A stretch of DNA of 64,000 bases from Acanthosoma haemorrhoidale (Eukaryota; Arthropoda; Insecta; Hemiptera; Acanthosomatidae). Below, one piece after another: positions 25,395 to 37,165 of the stretch. Each line of letters starts with the position of its first letter. The first letter of the stretch is position 1. The notes below the pieces were generated by a model that had not been told where the DNA came from, did no database searches, and was given only the letters and a program-made list of their open reading frames with translations. The translations under genes were made by a program, and so were the position numbers. Where the stretch lies: contig OV884012.1 of NCBI GenBank assembly GCA_930367205.1, positions 59,417,239 to 59,481,238 on the forward strand, read 5' to 3'.

Positions 25395-25675
25395 ATTCTA
25401 CATAAGATCAGCAACAAAACCCTTCAAAACGATCCTAATATAGCTTACATTCTTAAAATTATCCCTTACAAGTTCATGAAATTCCATCGTAACCACCCTA
25501 ATCCCGTACCACAATTGCACCCGTCATTACACTGCACCACTCGCCACTCATCCCTATGACCCTCCTCGGAGACTAAAGAGGCAGTGGCCTCATGACCTGC
25601 TGTACATACGTAACAGTGGGAGTCCTGGCAATGGCCAGTTTCTTCATTATGTCCTGTGCGTATGCGGCTTACCCG
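25395..25675 (+). mobile_element. LINE family C 3' fragment, doubly truncated
   Basis: Covers the last ~35 codons of the ORF (broken) and the first part of the 3' UTR (GGAGTCCTGGCAATGGCCAG), and stops before the terminal tail. More diverged than the 24358 copy, from which it is separated by about 430 bases. Confidence 0.75.
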
Positions 25676-26984
25676 AATATTAAATGCTGACTACAGCACA
25701 TCGTTTCCTAATGGAAGTTAGTTATTCGAAGGTGCTTCTTAGGTGATAAGGCGAGTAATGGCTACTTCTCGAATGCTGGCGTGATTGGATGTACTATTTT
25801 AATGAATTTCAGCGTACTTGGGTGGCTCTCATTCCACATCAACCGCAATTACCTCCCTCAATGGTACTATATTGGTTAGGTGGTTAAACCTAGAATCAAT
25901 AACAAAAATAACATTTGCGTAGCTATACTAACTCCAACACAATTAACTGAAAATGTTCAGTCCATTAGCTGCCTCGTCGTTGTTTGTTAATTAAATCTAA
26001 GACATTTTGCACACCAAAAATTGCTTGTGTCAATGATGATAAAATAATTTTTATATGAATATAAATGAAATTAGGGACGTAGAATGTGAAGGTACATTAT
26101 CGCGTGATGACTAAACTTAGGATGAAGATTTCGAGTAACTATCTTAAAAACATATGAAGTAACTTTGAACGATTTTCACAAAAGATATTTCATTATATTT
26201 TTTATACTGCCTTGAGCACTGAACATAGTTTTTCCAAGCAAGATACCATTTTGTGAATAGCTAAAATATTGATCCGATGTGTTGAATAAACGTTTTATAT
26301 TGTTGAAAATTAGCAAAGCGGGATTTACGTCTATTATAATTTTTTCATAATTGCTGCTATTGTATATTAACCCACAACTAAAACAATATATTTTGAGGTT
26401 TGGTAGAAGAGTTTCAGACAGTCTGATTCATTTTTACCAACGTACATAAGTACCTGCAAGTAGACAGACAATAGAGGACCACGTCATCAACGTTTCTCTG
26501 GCGTCATAAACATACGAATTCAACTTCTTGAAAGTATTCTCCCAGTGTTGTGAACAACTGAAACTAATAATACAAATATCTCAATTTACATTCACTGAAA
26601 TAAAAGGCTGGCGCATTGTTTAACCTAACAGGTTCGTTCCGAGCTCTTGTTTGTCGATTAGCTTGAAAACACACACCCTCTTTAAGCAGGTTAAAATTTC
26701 AACAATAGATCCCAGTACATATTCGTCTGATTAATTACTTGTTCTTCCTTCAAAATCTATAATTTCACACTTTTACATTGACTTGTAGGTCATCATTATT
26801 TTTTTTTATTGCTAGTTTAATTCTTATTGACCTTCTCGCATACGTGCTTTAATATATACGTATTCAATGATACTACTTTCTGTTGTTATAACGGATTATG
26901 TTAAATTATTTGAAAACCATTTGGTTGTTTATTATTATTAATTGGGAAGTAAGAATTCATTAATAATACACATTCTGGCCAGGA
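25676..26984. other. No recognised feature
   Basis: AT-rich DNA without a supported ORF or repeat. Confidence 0.4.
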
Positions 26985-27239
26985 GACCCCACTTTTAAGG
27001 CATTCCTCCAGCAAGCTAGTGGAAGGGCCGGAAGAAGTCCCACCGTCTTCCTCTCCGACCTTATCACCAGGTTGGGAAGACCAGAAAGAGGACAAAAGAG
27101 CCTAAAGCGCCAGGCTGGAGATGTTGGCTTGTGACATAGACGCATGACAACGGCCACCGCCGTTTTAGGAGGATTGTAATCATGAGTGTTATCTGATAAG
27201 GCGTTGACAGCGGATAGTTTTCCTGGAAGTTGGAAAATC
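26985..27239. other. GC-richer island beside a LINE piece
   Basis: Island with several CpG and no repeat signature. A 148-residue antisense frame crosses it into the LINE at 27240-27550; that frame mixes LINE antisense frames and is not a gene. Confidence 0.3.
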
Positions 27240-27550
27240 TTTGGAAAAAAAGGGAGTAGGCAAATGGATATCACTGTGGAGGGACAAGTTTGCAGGGTAA
27301 AACTGGAGCGTTGGCTACTATTCTCAGGATTTTGTATTGGAATGTTTGGAGTTTTCTGATGTGCGAAGATTTGGCTCTCCCCTATAGTTAAAGTCTGTAA
27401 GTCCAAATTGGTTATATGTACTGCATGTATAATATAAGTGCAGTTTGTTTTCTAGTGTGAGGTTAGAGTAATCTGTATAACTCTCTAAACCGTCTGTCTC
27501 TTATAATTTGTGTCTCTTTACTACGAGGGTTCCAAGTCAGCTTTCTGTTT
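27240..27550 (-). mobile_element. Jockey-type LINE fragment, diverged relative of family C
   Basis: Minus-strand pieces read NRKLTWNPRSKE, RRFRELYRLL, PIWTYRL and KLQTFQYKILRIVANAPV, in the same order as the family C C-terminal region, with stops between them. Ends match no known terminus. Confidence 0.65.
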
Positions 27551-27829
27551 AAGTTACATATATAATGTAATTCATATAATTCAATATATATACAATACAA
27601 ACATATAAAACATAAATGCTTTGGTTTTATCCAACATGCTACACCCGTACCTATAGCTTATTTATTGAAGAATTAATTTCCTAATGATATAAGTTTAGCT
27701 ATAGATTATATTATGATCTTCGTCTAAAAACCGTATTACTCCTTTTGAATATTTTTTATAATCGACTCCATCTGTTCAAGTAGGGCGAGTTCAACGTAGC
27801 CTGGTGTTTTGATTTTAGAGGATACACCT

Positions 27830-28220
27830 TAATGAGAAATTTCGGTTTGAGTTTTGTCCTGAACAAAAGCGCGAAAAGGAGATATGACGAATGTTTCCGC
27901 TTTGGCAAACAGATCGGCCGGCCAGGATTGTCCCCATTGTCGGAACGACAGGCCTTTGTCTGGGTGCATCCGTCATTAAAACGACTTTCATTTGTCCAAC
28001 TCTCACTCACTGATCCCAAATCTAATGCTTGTAGCTTTTTTTTTTTTTTTTTTTCAATTTTACTACTTTATTGTGCCAATTTGAAGCCGCGAGCCCAGGC
28101 CCATTGCTTGGTCATTTATGGCCACCGGTCCCGGCTTTTAGTCCTGTTTACAATAATGTTATCATGTGGAGCAGCACATCAGACAAGTCCAATATTTGGA
28201 CTGGAACGTAATAATCTGTA
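27830..28220. promoter_or_regulatory. GC-rich island with Sox/forkhead-like sites
   Basis: A 390-base island with CCATTGTCGG (27934-27943), GTTTACAATAATG (28146-28158, overlapping forkhead- and Sox-like strings), and CATTTATGGCC near 28113 (posterior-Hox-like). A T-run of about 18 splits it at 28038-28056. Long overlapping ORFs on both strands are by-products of composition. Regulatory function is inferred. Confidence 0.35.
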
Positions 28221-28221
28221 T

Positions 28222-29020
28222 ATTTCCAAGTACACCTTCCGGTAAACTTACTTTGTTACGACTTATCTCATATTAATAATGAGAGTGACGGGCGATATGT
28301 ACTTAATCTAGAACAAATATCATAAATAAAATATAATATAAATTACAACCAAATCCAATTTCACTTTTTAAATAAATAAAAAAGATTCAATAATAAAATA
28401 AATGTAGCCCATCTCAACCCTAATATAGCTAAACCTTGACCTGATATAATTTTTAAAAAAATAAAAGAGAATAATTCCTAATAAAACACTCTACAACAGA
28501 GGTATATAAGCTAAAAATTAAGGTAAAATTTAACGTGGGATATCGATTAAAGGACAGGCTCCTCTAGAATGATAAATTACCGTCAAAGTCTTTTAATTTA
28601 AAGATCTTAACTATTAATACTAATGAAATAACTTTACATTTAAAATAATAGGGTATCTAATCCTAGTCTATATAAAAAATTTCATATAATCTACTTAACC
28701 TAAAAATAAATCTGAAATTCAAATTTCACCTAAAAATTATAAAATGTATTATCAACAAGCAATTATAAATACAAAATCAAATAATATTAATTTTAACTAA
28801 TGGTATAACCGCAGTCGCTGGCACAATTTTGACTAGTTAAATAACAAATTAACTTTATCCTAAGTAATTAGATAACAAAAATATTAAAAACTGCCCTAAA
28901 ATAAAATTTCTACCCATTAAGGGATGAAAATCTAAGCTCGCAAAAACTTACATGTAAAATTATCGATAAATTAATATGAAAAAATAGAATCAATTTCTAT
29001 TATAGCAAATTCTCAAAATA
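28222..29020 (-). pseudogene. Nuclear copy of mitochondrial 12S rRNA (numt)
   Basis: The minus strand is a near-complete small-subunit mitochondrial rRNA. It has a 530-loop-like GTGCCAGCGACTGCGGTTAT (about 28805-28826), the universal ACTAGGATTAGATACCC (28652-28671), and the 3' end AAGTCGTAACAAAGTAAG (about 28246-28264) followed by GGAAGGTGTACTTGGAAA at 28225-28243. Flanks are nuclear: no tRNA-Val or large-subunit gene precedes it. The 5' end near 29000-29020 is placed approximately. It probably makes no functional rRNA; the variant 530 loop fits decay or an unusual lineage. Confidence 0.9.
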
Positions 29021-29799
29021 AGTCTCTGGCGCAAGATGAATCCCCTCTCTCGTCTCCGATCTACCTAACCTCCCGGTCCCCCAGACTCCCGCTAGGAAAT
29101 ACATAGCATGAAATTATTTTCTTAGTTAGGTAAAGTAATATATAGGTTACATATGGGTAAATAATACCATGTGTTTGTAACTACTCAAATACCCCAAGGA
29201 CTGGCTCCAATGATATCGCGACAAATTCTTAACTGTTATCTTTTATTATATATATATTAGCTCCGCACCCCCATCAGGTACATAAAGTCCCATCTTGATA
29301 GACTTTAAAACTATTAAGTTTTAAACAATACAGTGGAGCAGACTAAATAAATTATTGTGTATTAAATTAAATTATGTCAAGTCAAAAATGGTACTTGATC
29401 TTATACTAGGCACTTACACTTATATCATTAAGCACTCAACATTCTAATGATTTTAAGATTGTGTTGGCGACACATCACTGGCCAGTGTAAAATCATTCAT
29501 AATTAGTATGACAACGAGTATACGTTTTAAAAATATATTCAAGCTTACGAATGATAACACTTCCTGGTAGGAGTGGATAGTGCCCACGAAATTCAGCTGT
29601 CAATGGACGGCGAGAGAATGACCAATATTGGCCGTAAGCCTTCTGTAAATTACTTACTTATTTCGTAAGGATCTTTTTCTACCTGGCATAGTCGAAGATG
29701 ACAAGATGTTTTCCAGCTTCTTTTGTCCAAGCCAAGCGTTACGTTAAAGGGTCATTAGTCTCTGAGCCAGGGTAGCTGAGTGTGTTCCCCATTCTTCTC
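29021..29799. other. No recognised feature
   Basis: A small C-rich patch at 29031-29095 (CCCCTCTCTCGTCTCCGATC) lies against the numt, with a (TA)n run near 29247-29259. No gene. Confidence 0.4.
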
Positions 29800-30630
29800 C
29801 TGTTAATTTATTTCCCTACTTTATAAAAAAAGCTCTTTCGACAGTTTTAAACTGTCATTTTATCTCTACAATAAAACAAAAAGTCAAATGATAGTAAACG
29901 TTTAGCTGTGGATATAGGAGACAAACTAACTATTATTATACCTAACAATGACCACAGTCACTAACTAACAACTGAACTGTACTTAGTTTGAAATTCTCTT
30001 TCTATTCTACTACAATTAAAATTCAAAAATACAACGCATATGCAGTAAATAATTTCAAAAACAAAATTAAAAACTATCAAATAACCATTGAAACATCAAA
30101 TCAACAGAAACGAGAGTGCACTAGAAACGCTATTGGATCATAGATACGTTTAAAACTAATGCTTCGTGGTCTGTCGGTTTACAAAAATATAAGGCAAAGG
30201 AAGAGTCCTGGAGAGAGTAGCTTGATATTGCCTGCAATAAAACAAAAGTAAACCGACAGACCACGAAGCATTAGTTTTAAACGTATCTATGATCCAATAG
30301 CGTTTCCAGTGCACTCTCGTTTCTGTTGATTTGATGTTTCAATGGTTATTTGATAGTTTTTAATTTTGTTTTTGAAATTATTTACTGCATATGCGTTGTA
30401 TTTTTGAATTTTAATTGTAGTAGAATAGAAAGAGAATTTCAAACTAAGTGCAGTTCAGTTGTTAGTTAGTGACTGTGGTCATTGTTAGGTATAATAATAG
30501 TTAGTTTGTCTCCTATATACACAGCTAAACGTTTACTATCATTTGACTTTTTGTTTTATTGTAGAGATAAAATGACAGTTTAAAACTGTCGAAAGAGCTT
30601 TTTTAATAAAGTAGGGATATAAATTATCAG
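29800..30630. repeat. Long near-perfect inverted repeat made of two family A copies
   Basis: The left arm (29800-30182) and right arm (about 30250-30630) are reverse complements with only a few mismatches by eye over about 380 bases, around a 67-base spacer. Both arms are family A sequence, tails outward. Both tails carry the same variant TGACAGTTT/AACTGTC hairpin followed by CGAAAGAGC and both have lost CTGAAGA, so the arms share a recent origin. The right arm continues into the family's terminal AAGCTGTTTTATAACTT to about 30665. A transcript across it would fold into a long double-stranded hairpin. Confidence 0.9.
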
Positions 30631-30839
30631 TTGTGGAAAGACAGTAAAGCTGTTTTATAACTTTACTATGATTCCACAATCCGTCATTGAAGTTCGTTTC
30701 GTTTCCCACGCTAGCATACTTAAGTCTGCTTAAGTACTTCAAAGAGCATTATTAATTCTAATAATCGACTTGACTGCTCGTTTGTGCAGCACACCGACAT
30801 GAATACAATGAAAGGGCAGCATTTAAAATAGAGGCTCCT

Positions 30840-31185
30840 TCAGGTATGGTCAAGTAGGGGATGTTTGTTAGGAACTAGAGAAACGGACAAGTGCGGTTAT
30901 AATAAAATATTTCGCTAAGCCCTGAGTGCGGTGTTGTGACGCGGTGTGGTGCGGCATTGTGGCCGCTGATGGCAGATTGACAGGGCAGATATAAGCGGCG
31001 TAGGGTTACAGCAGCTAAATGGAATTACAGAACAATGTCTACTCTGTTCCCTCGGCCGACGTTCCACGATCTGGAACAATGTAGTCCCTTGCCGAGTGAC
31101 GCTTTTGTCGGCGTTTATTTCCTTTGATAATTAGCTATTGCAGTGGCACGAGGCTTCTCATAAACAATGCTTCTTTATTTATTTC
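30840..31185. promoter_or_regulatory. Candidate enhancer: Sox-site cluster with TCF/homeodomain-like sites
   Basis: A GC-rich, non-repetitive island with four Sox-type cores: CATTGT 30955-30960, AACAATG 31031-31037, AACAATG 31075-31081, AACAATG 31163-31169. CCTTTGATAATTAG at 31121-31134 combines TCF-like CTTTGAT and homeodomain TAATTA. By my estimate (A and T each about one third) ACAATG on either strand is expected about 0.2 times per 250 bases. About 16 kb from the Sox gene, it could be an enhancer under Sox self- or cross-regulation. Inference only. Confidence 0.4.
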
Positions 31186-31464
31186 TTAAAGTTTCATAGC
31201 CAAGCCTTTTAGAGTGCTGTTGGCATTCGTCAAAACTGTACAACCATTCAACGTCAGTAATGATTAACCAGTTGATAGAAGCTTCAATAGCTTTCCCATT
31301 CGTTCACAATGTAACTAAGACCATTTCATCAAAATAATCATTTGAAACGTATGTACGTAACTTATATGTGTATATATCTAGAGAACACAAGATGACTAGA
31401 GCATCGTATTTCTTAATTTTAAAATCCACGGTTGACCTGTATGGTGACAGCACAGTAGAGCAGG

Positions 31465-31650
31465 TGACTGGGAGCTATAGTGAAGTGTAGATATTAGATT
31501 GCGATTTTGAGTTGAGTAGGGATAAAGTGAGAAATTGGAGATTTATGTAGAGAAGGAACAACATTTGAAAGAACGGGTTTGGATATTGTTTCCACGTTTA
31601 CAGAAAAGCACAATTGAGTCTTTGTTCAGGGGAAAAATCATGACGTAAAG
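31465..31650 (+). repeat. Repeat G, copy 1
   Basis: Aligns with 58250-58391: GAAATTGGAGATTTATGT, GAGAAGGAACAACATTTGAA, CGTTTACAGA and CAATTGAGTCTTTG occur in the same order in both. Class unknown, no ORF. Confidence 0.5.
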
Positions 31651-31804
31651 ACGTTAACCATTAAATAAAGATGTTCATGTCATTGTAACATGCATGTTTC
31701 ATCAAATCAATTATTTGAAATGTACATAATAACTTATATATGTATTTGAAGGAATGAAATAAAGATGTTTTCATTGTAACTAAGAATATTTCATCAAACG
31801 CACG

Positions 31805-31925
31805 GATGACCTAGAGCGCGTGAGCCACAGACGCTCAGGATATGATAGGAGAAACTGGCCATTGCCAGAACTCCCACTGTAATGTATTTATAACAGGTCA
31901 CGAGGCCACTGCCACTTTAGTCTCC
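31805..31925 (-). mobile_element. LINE family C 3' UTR scrap
   Basis: Minus-strand match to the family C stop-to-UTR segment (GGCCATTGCCAGAACTCCCA on the plus strand). Cut on both sides; the left-hand side as written ends in a (TA)n run at 31921-31945. Confidence 0.7.
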
Positions 31926-31945
31926 GAGGATATATATATATATAT

Positions 31946-33970
31946 AAATGAAATGAAGATGTTGAATGTGATAGAATACTATTAACAGACGGTAGGTCGT
32001 AGGCGCGTTAGTTTCTTGCTCAAATACTTGTTGATAATGAAAACCCTACTCTAGACGAAAAAAACAGTATATTGCTAAAATATTGACAAAAAAAAAAACT
32101 ATTTAATTTGACACAATCAACATCAAATATGCTGCTGGGAGTTGACTCTCAAAACGATTTTTCAGGATATATTTGTCTTTAACTAAATGGGGAAAAAAAC
32201 AGAACTTTAAAATCTAAATTATCTTCTAAGCAACTATAGTTTGCATTATACTTATTGGAGAAATTTGTGGTTTTTGAAATCTCGGCATTTCTTTTCTTAA
32301 GTAGAGCTTGACCTGTAAAGGCGGTGGGTTTTAACTGGTTGGATGTTAGTCTCTATTGGTGTTTTGTAAATGCAATATAGCAAATGGTCATAAACACCTC
32401 TTGTGGTTTCAGTGTACGTAATAGAGAAGAGTCTATGAACGCTTTACCTGACACAGGGGCCCCATTGAAGCTGGCTGAGTACCCGGCGGCACACCTGACC
32501 CATATGCTAGGTAGAAAGATTTATTCTTATACCATGCAAACTGGGCGGGGGATAAAATTGGGTACTAATGCGTCTACCTCACACATACAATATCTATATA
32601 CCAGTACGTGATAACGATATTTATAGTATTGTACACTTTAACAAATTTATAAGTACAGGTAAAAACCTTTTCCCTAATGGCAAAATTTAATAAATTATAT
32701 TGATAAGTGAATTGGCAGTTATTGAAAGCGAAAGGAAAATTATGATTATTTATCACAGTATCCATAAAAGCCAGGTAAGTCAAAATCAGAGATCATCATG
32801 CGTAAATTATTTGTTAGACCCTTCAGACGTCATATGAAAATAAAAGTTATGTTGGATTTTGTATAAATATAACAGCTTCTGTCAAGGGACGTGCTACTGC
32901 TAAAAGTTCATAGAGCACATTTGGTAATGACTCTTTTACAATGTGAACATACAAAAATCAAAACAAAACACCAAAATTTGTTGCTCAGATGTGAGTGATG
33001 AAAGAAACATACTGTTGAGTTAATAATCAGCGTATTGCTGTCGTAGGTGGTATGTTGGGAAGGTATAGAGGATGAAATTAGCCTCCATTCAAGTTGAAAA
33101 TGACCCTTTTGTGTGTGACAGAGGTTTCTTTAACTTTTACAGCCATAAACCAGAGGGACAAAACCATTGTCCTTTACTCAGGTCTAATCCTCCAGGTGCC
33201 TAGTCTTTTGTCCTTTGGTCTCTCCTACACCTTCGTTTTCAATCCTGTCCGCAGAATCTTCACAAGACCGAACACGTTTATACATTTTAAACTCTTAAAA
33301 ATAAGCAAAAAACATGAACTGAACAGTTGTAAGAACCAGTATGAAATTGACGTGGGTACTCCGATAGAAAAAGTATTACAAGCAAACATTTTAGAGTTTC
33401 GTTCATCTTAATATTATTGATTTAAACGGCATGATGAATGAAGCAGGATTGAAAAATAAATCGCAAAAAAACATGATAATAACCTAGTTCCCTAATGGGT
33501 CGTCCCAGATAATCGTTAACTCCTTTGGGCACTCGAAGGTACATTTTGGAATGATTCCTCAATGTGTTATTTGTTTTCGAGACAATTTTTTATGAGTTAT
33601 TTTGTGGGAGAAAGGAAAGTTATGAGAAAAGTATTGCGGTTTGTTTAAGTAACAATATATCGGCCTAATTTACCTTGTTAGCATTATAGCTTTGTAAATG
33701 GAACAGGTACGAATGATGGCTAATTCACAATGGATAATTATGAATCTGCATTGCTGTAAAATTATAAACAGACGCGACCTCAAAAGCTTAGGTCCTCCGC
33801 TGCCAACAAAACGGCTCCAGAGTGACGTGAAATGCTCTCAACGAAGAGCTGCCTAAAACCAGCACAGCAGGGATGCAAAGGAAGTGCCTCAACAATAGCT
33901 AAGTTAGGCTGATGTACAGAATGCAAGTCAGGTGAATAAAAAAGTCATAGGGCACGTCCAGGAAAATTCT
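31946..33970. other. No recognised feature
   Basis: AT-rich DNA. A 105-codon plus-strand ORF at 33094-33411 resembles no family I know and has no supporting context, so it is not called. Confidence 0.4.
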
Positions 33971-34378
33971 AAAACTGCCTCTTGCTGCGCCCTTCGACCT
34001 ATTTCGAACGCCTGGGCCAGACTCCTTTCCATTAGTGTTCTTAATTCTCCTTGCGAACTTCAGTGTATAATATGCTTCAATCAAGGTGGAAAAGTGCTCA
34101 AACACGTGCGAACTCCAAACACCCTCCAAGGACCACCTTAACTGCTAAACACACGTACCGTTTATGGCACTTTCTATGCCGAGAAGAATAAAACAGCCTC
34201 TTGCTGCGCCCTTCGAACTTTTTCGAACGCCTGGGCCAGACTCCTTTCCTTTAGTGTTCTTAATTCTCCCTTGCTCAGTGCATAATATACTTCAATAAAG
34301 GTGGCAACGTGCTCAAACACGTGCGAACTCAAAACACACGTACCGTTTATGGCACTTTCTCTGTCTAGAAGATTAAAA
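33971..34378 (-). repeat. Tandem duplication of an unknown, formerly coding-like unit
   Basis: Unit 1 (33971-34189) and unit 2 (34190-34378) are direct copies with an extra block of about 30 bases in unit 1. On the minus strand both encode related peptides: SSHVFEHVATFIEVYYALSK then ELRTLKERSLAQAFEKVRRA in unit 2, and SSHVFEHFSTLIEAYYTLKF in unit 1 with a shifted continuation. The surviving protein similarity hints at an old exon or element ORF that was duplicated. Family not recognised. A 90-residue frame (34174-34446) spans unit 2. Confidence 0.55.
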
Positions 34379-35994
34379 AGGGCTGTGAACTGCGCCCCTT
34401 TTACAAATATATCCTTTAACAATTTTACACAACATTCCCAAGCCATCCGGTAGCATTTGCTGCCCTTGTTGCAGGAATACGCGTATAAATAATCTAAAAG
34501 ATAATCCTCCTCGCCACTAATTCCGATGGTGCAATGAATTATTGTTCATGTTGGTTAAACTGTCCGTACAAAATTATGAGGTCTGGGAATTTTAGGTTCC
34601 TTTATTTTTGGCCCTGGGAAATTGGACTTATATGTTTGCCGTTCCGAGGAAAAACATCAAGGAAGAAGTAACGCCTAGGTGGACGGATGTGAGGCGCGAT
34701 TATGGTGACCTAGGTGAAGTTTGCATCAGGACATTTGAAGTGATGAATACGGGGCCCGCCAGCGTATGAACTGGTCAGATTTGGTATGATTTAGGCTGAA
34801 TATTATACTGGCTAAATTGTTTACGGGGTTTCAGGGACTCGGCAAAACACATTTACAGATAGGGATTTTTGTTGTTTATGTGAGACCATTTTCTGGCTTG
34901 AACACTATCGTATTTTCACAGGCTTGCGGCGTATTGTTGATGCTTTTTGTTTTGAAAAATGTACGTTATTCCTAAATTTGTAAAAATGTATTGGTTTATG
35001 TAATATTTTAACCGATGGAGCATGTATACGGCGTAAATTCCCACAGTACAAGGATACTATACTTTCAAAAGAAAAAGAAAAAAGAGTTTAATCTACTTCA
35101 AAATTTATGTAAAAAAAATTATAGATGGTAAAAAAAATGATGAGACCACATAGTGCCCCATTATTGAATTAATAGGGTAACATTCACATGGGATACAATT
35201 ACAAGTAGTTCCAGGAATTAGTGGGATCGTCAGGTTTAATTATTATTTTTTAGTAATTTGCAATGGAGTTAATACTGCCCATAAATTCAGAAACAACAAC
35301 AATTGCCCTGCAATCCGAAATCCACAAGACAGCCAGTACTCCCTTCTATACCCCCTAACTATACGCTTAACGCTGATGTCAACATCCTATTCATTCAAGA
35401 TCGCCATATCCCACTACTATAACTTCCATTCCCAACTCCCTGGTCATCCTAATCCGTAAGCTCGAAACTCCCATATCAACCCCAGCAACCCAAAAAGGAG
35501 TCTGAGGTCATTAGAAGCTAGCCTCGCGAACTCCTCTAAACCAACTAGAATGTTGTTTATAGTGAGCTTAATGGAGTAATAATTACTAAAGTTACATACA
35601 GGTTAAGTGATTATGGATTATGAGGCTTTTACCCCAAAATAGTACAAGACATTGATATCATAGTTCTAAGCACTACTAAAAATACCATATCTTGACTGCA
35701 TGTTATCCCACAAAGAAATATAATATATACAAGAAAAAGAAGCATTGTAATTAAACAGATCACAGCTACAGCCTAAAACAGCCTTGAAATGAAGGATATT
35801 CTGCCAGTAACGAATCTTTCCTTCGAGGTTACACACTACCTAGTAAGTTAAATAAATTCCTAGGAGAGTTTAGGCTAGAGAAAAGACAATAGGAAAAATA
35901 AGTGGCAAGTGGAATAAAGCGAGCCCCTGGACGTTGCTGCTAAGTAGTGCTGTTGAGAAAGGCACCCTTCGAGCTCGGTGATGTATTCATTTTT
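34379..35994. other. No recognised feature; one C-rich stretch
   Basis: The plus strand at 35260-35560 is C-rich like the sense strand of LINE C but shows no readable protein similarity that I trust. The rest is AT-rich. Confidence 0.35.
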
Positions 35995-36400
35995 CCCTTT
36001 CTAAGCGACAATAGCCGCCCCAGCAACTTGATTCTTTCTTGCAACAGTCACTGCAAGGAGCCCTAATGAGTCCCTTCGTTTATTGCTTGTTTTAATTGAT
36101 TGCGGTTCACCCCTGCTTTTTATCCGAGGCCAGCTGCACTCCCTTGCCCACATCAAGCCGACTTCTGCTTTTCTAATGGCCACAAAAGAAACGAATCCAT
36201 TTTGAAATGCCCATTCTTAGCAGTCCCACTCAAAGGGAAGGGGGTGGGGTTTAGATTGACTTTGTTCAACAGTAAAGTGAAATAAATAGAAGTTAAAGTA
36301 TTGAACTGTGTTTGAATGAAAAGGGCTGTTAGGTCTTCGTTACAATTAATCGCGGATCCCGAAGGGAGAGGCTCTACTTTCAACAACTGGTAAGGGCATT
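35995..36400. other. GC-richer island, candidate non-coding element
   Basis: Non-repetitive, with ACAATAG at 36008-36014 and CAATTAATCGCGGATCC near 36345. Short ORFs on both strands are unconvincing. Confidence 0.3.
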
Positions 36401-37054
36401 TCGTCTTTCAGTTGCTTATGTAAGTACTACGATAGCTGTCGTAAAAAAAAAAATCATGTAAAATATGATTCATTACACACTTAAGTTTACGATATTTTGT
36501 AATAAAAGTCCATTTCACCCAACATATTATATTCAGGACGTCGAAACCTTTAATTTTATGACCTACTCATCTACGTTAAAAGATTCTTTTTTATTACTAA
36601 TTATATTCGCTAGAAGTGATGCTCCTGCAGGTGGATCTCCCAAATTCTTTCTTCCTTCTACATAGCCTGGAAGGGGACAATGCTACATGAGAATGTTTAT
36701 TGTATGTAATTATCTTTTATACGTTTAAATTTATGTTTCTTGTTTGAATTACAGTCCTAGGGATCTCTGAATAGGTGAAACTTTAAAAAAAAAAAGAGAG
36801 AATTTAAGAATTTTAAATGAGTGCAAATATCAATATATAAGTGTTTCTGGCTCAGTGTTACTATAAAAAATAATAAAAAAAGAAATCGTACATTTTTCTC
36901 ACACATCATATATTTCTAACAAATGCTCTTCTATAATCCGATTTATGGTTGAAAGACGGGATGTATGATCAAGAGCCACCCATTTCTATTTATGGAAGTT
37001 CAATTCGTTTTTAGTGTATATTTTATGGATACCTTTATTTTATGGATGAGAGAG
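36401..37054. other. No recognised feature
   Basis: AT-rich DNA with an A-run near 36785-36796. No gene or repeat boundary seen. Confidence 0.4.
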
Positions 37055-37165
37055 CAGCATTTGTAAATACGGTATGAATGCGACATTTTGTCAAAATTAT
37101 CAGCTGCCCTCCTAGGGCAGATTGTGATTTTCTTCAAATAAAGATTTATCAACAAAAAAAACGTA
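37055..37165 (+). repeat. LINE family C-related 3' tail
   Basis: TTGTAAATACGGTATGAATG followed by a GCAGATTGTGATTTT stretch and an AAATAAAG end matches the terminal tail of family C copies. Only the extreme 3' end is present. Confidence 0.55.

Noticed and set aside
26960..27406. 148-codon minus-strand ORF
   Set aside because: Its first part is an out-of-place frame of a LINE fragment and the rest crosses a GC island; no coherent protein.
27832..28245. 137-codon plus-strand ORF
   Set aside because: Contains a long Phe run from a T-tract and overlaps antisense ORFs and the numt edge; composition artefact.
28222..29020. Functional mitochondrial rRNA gene
   Set aside because: It sits alone in nuclear DNA without neighbouring mitochondrial genes, and has a variant 530 loop.
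33094..33411. 105-codon plus-strand ORF
   Set aside because: No family resemblance, no splice or promoter context; left uncalled.
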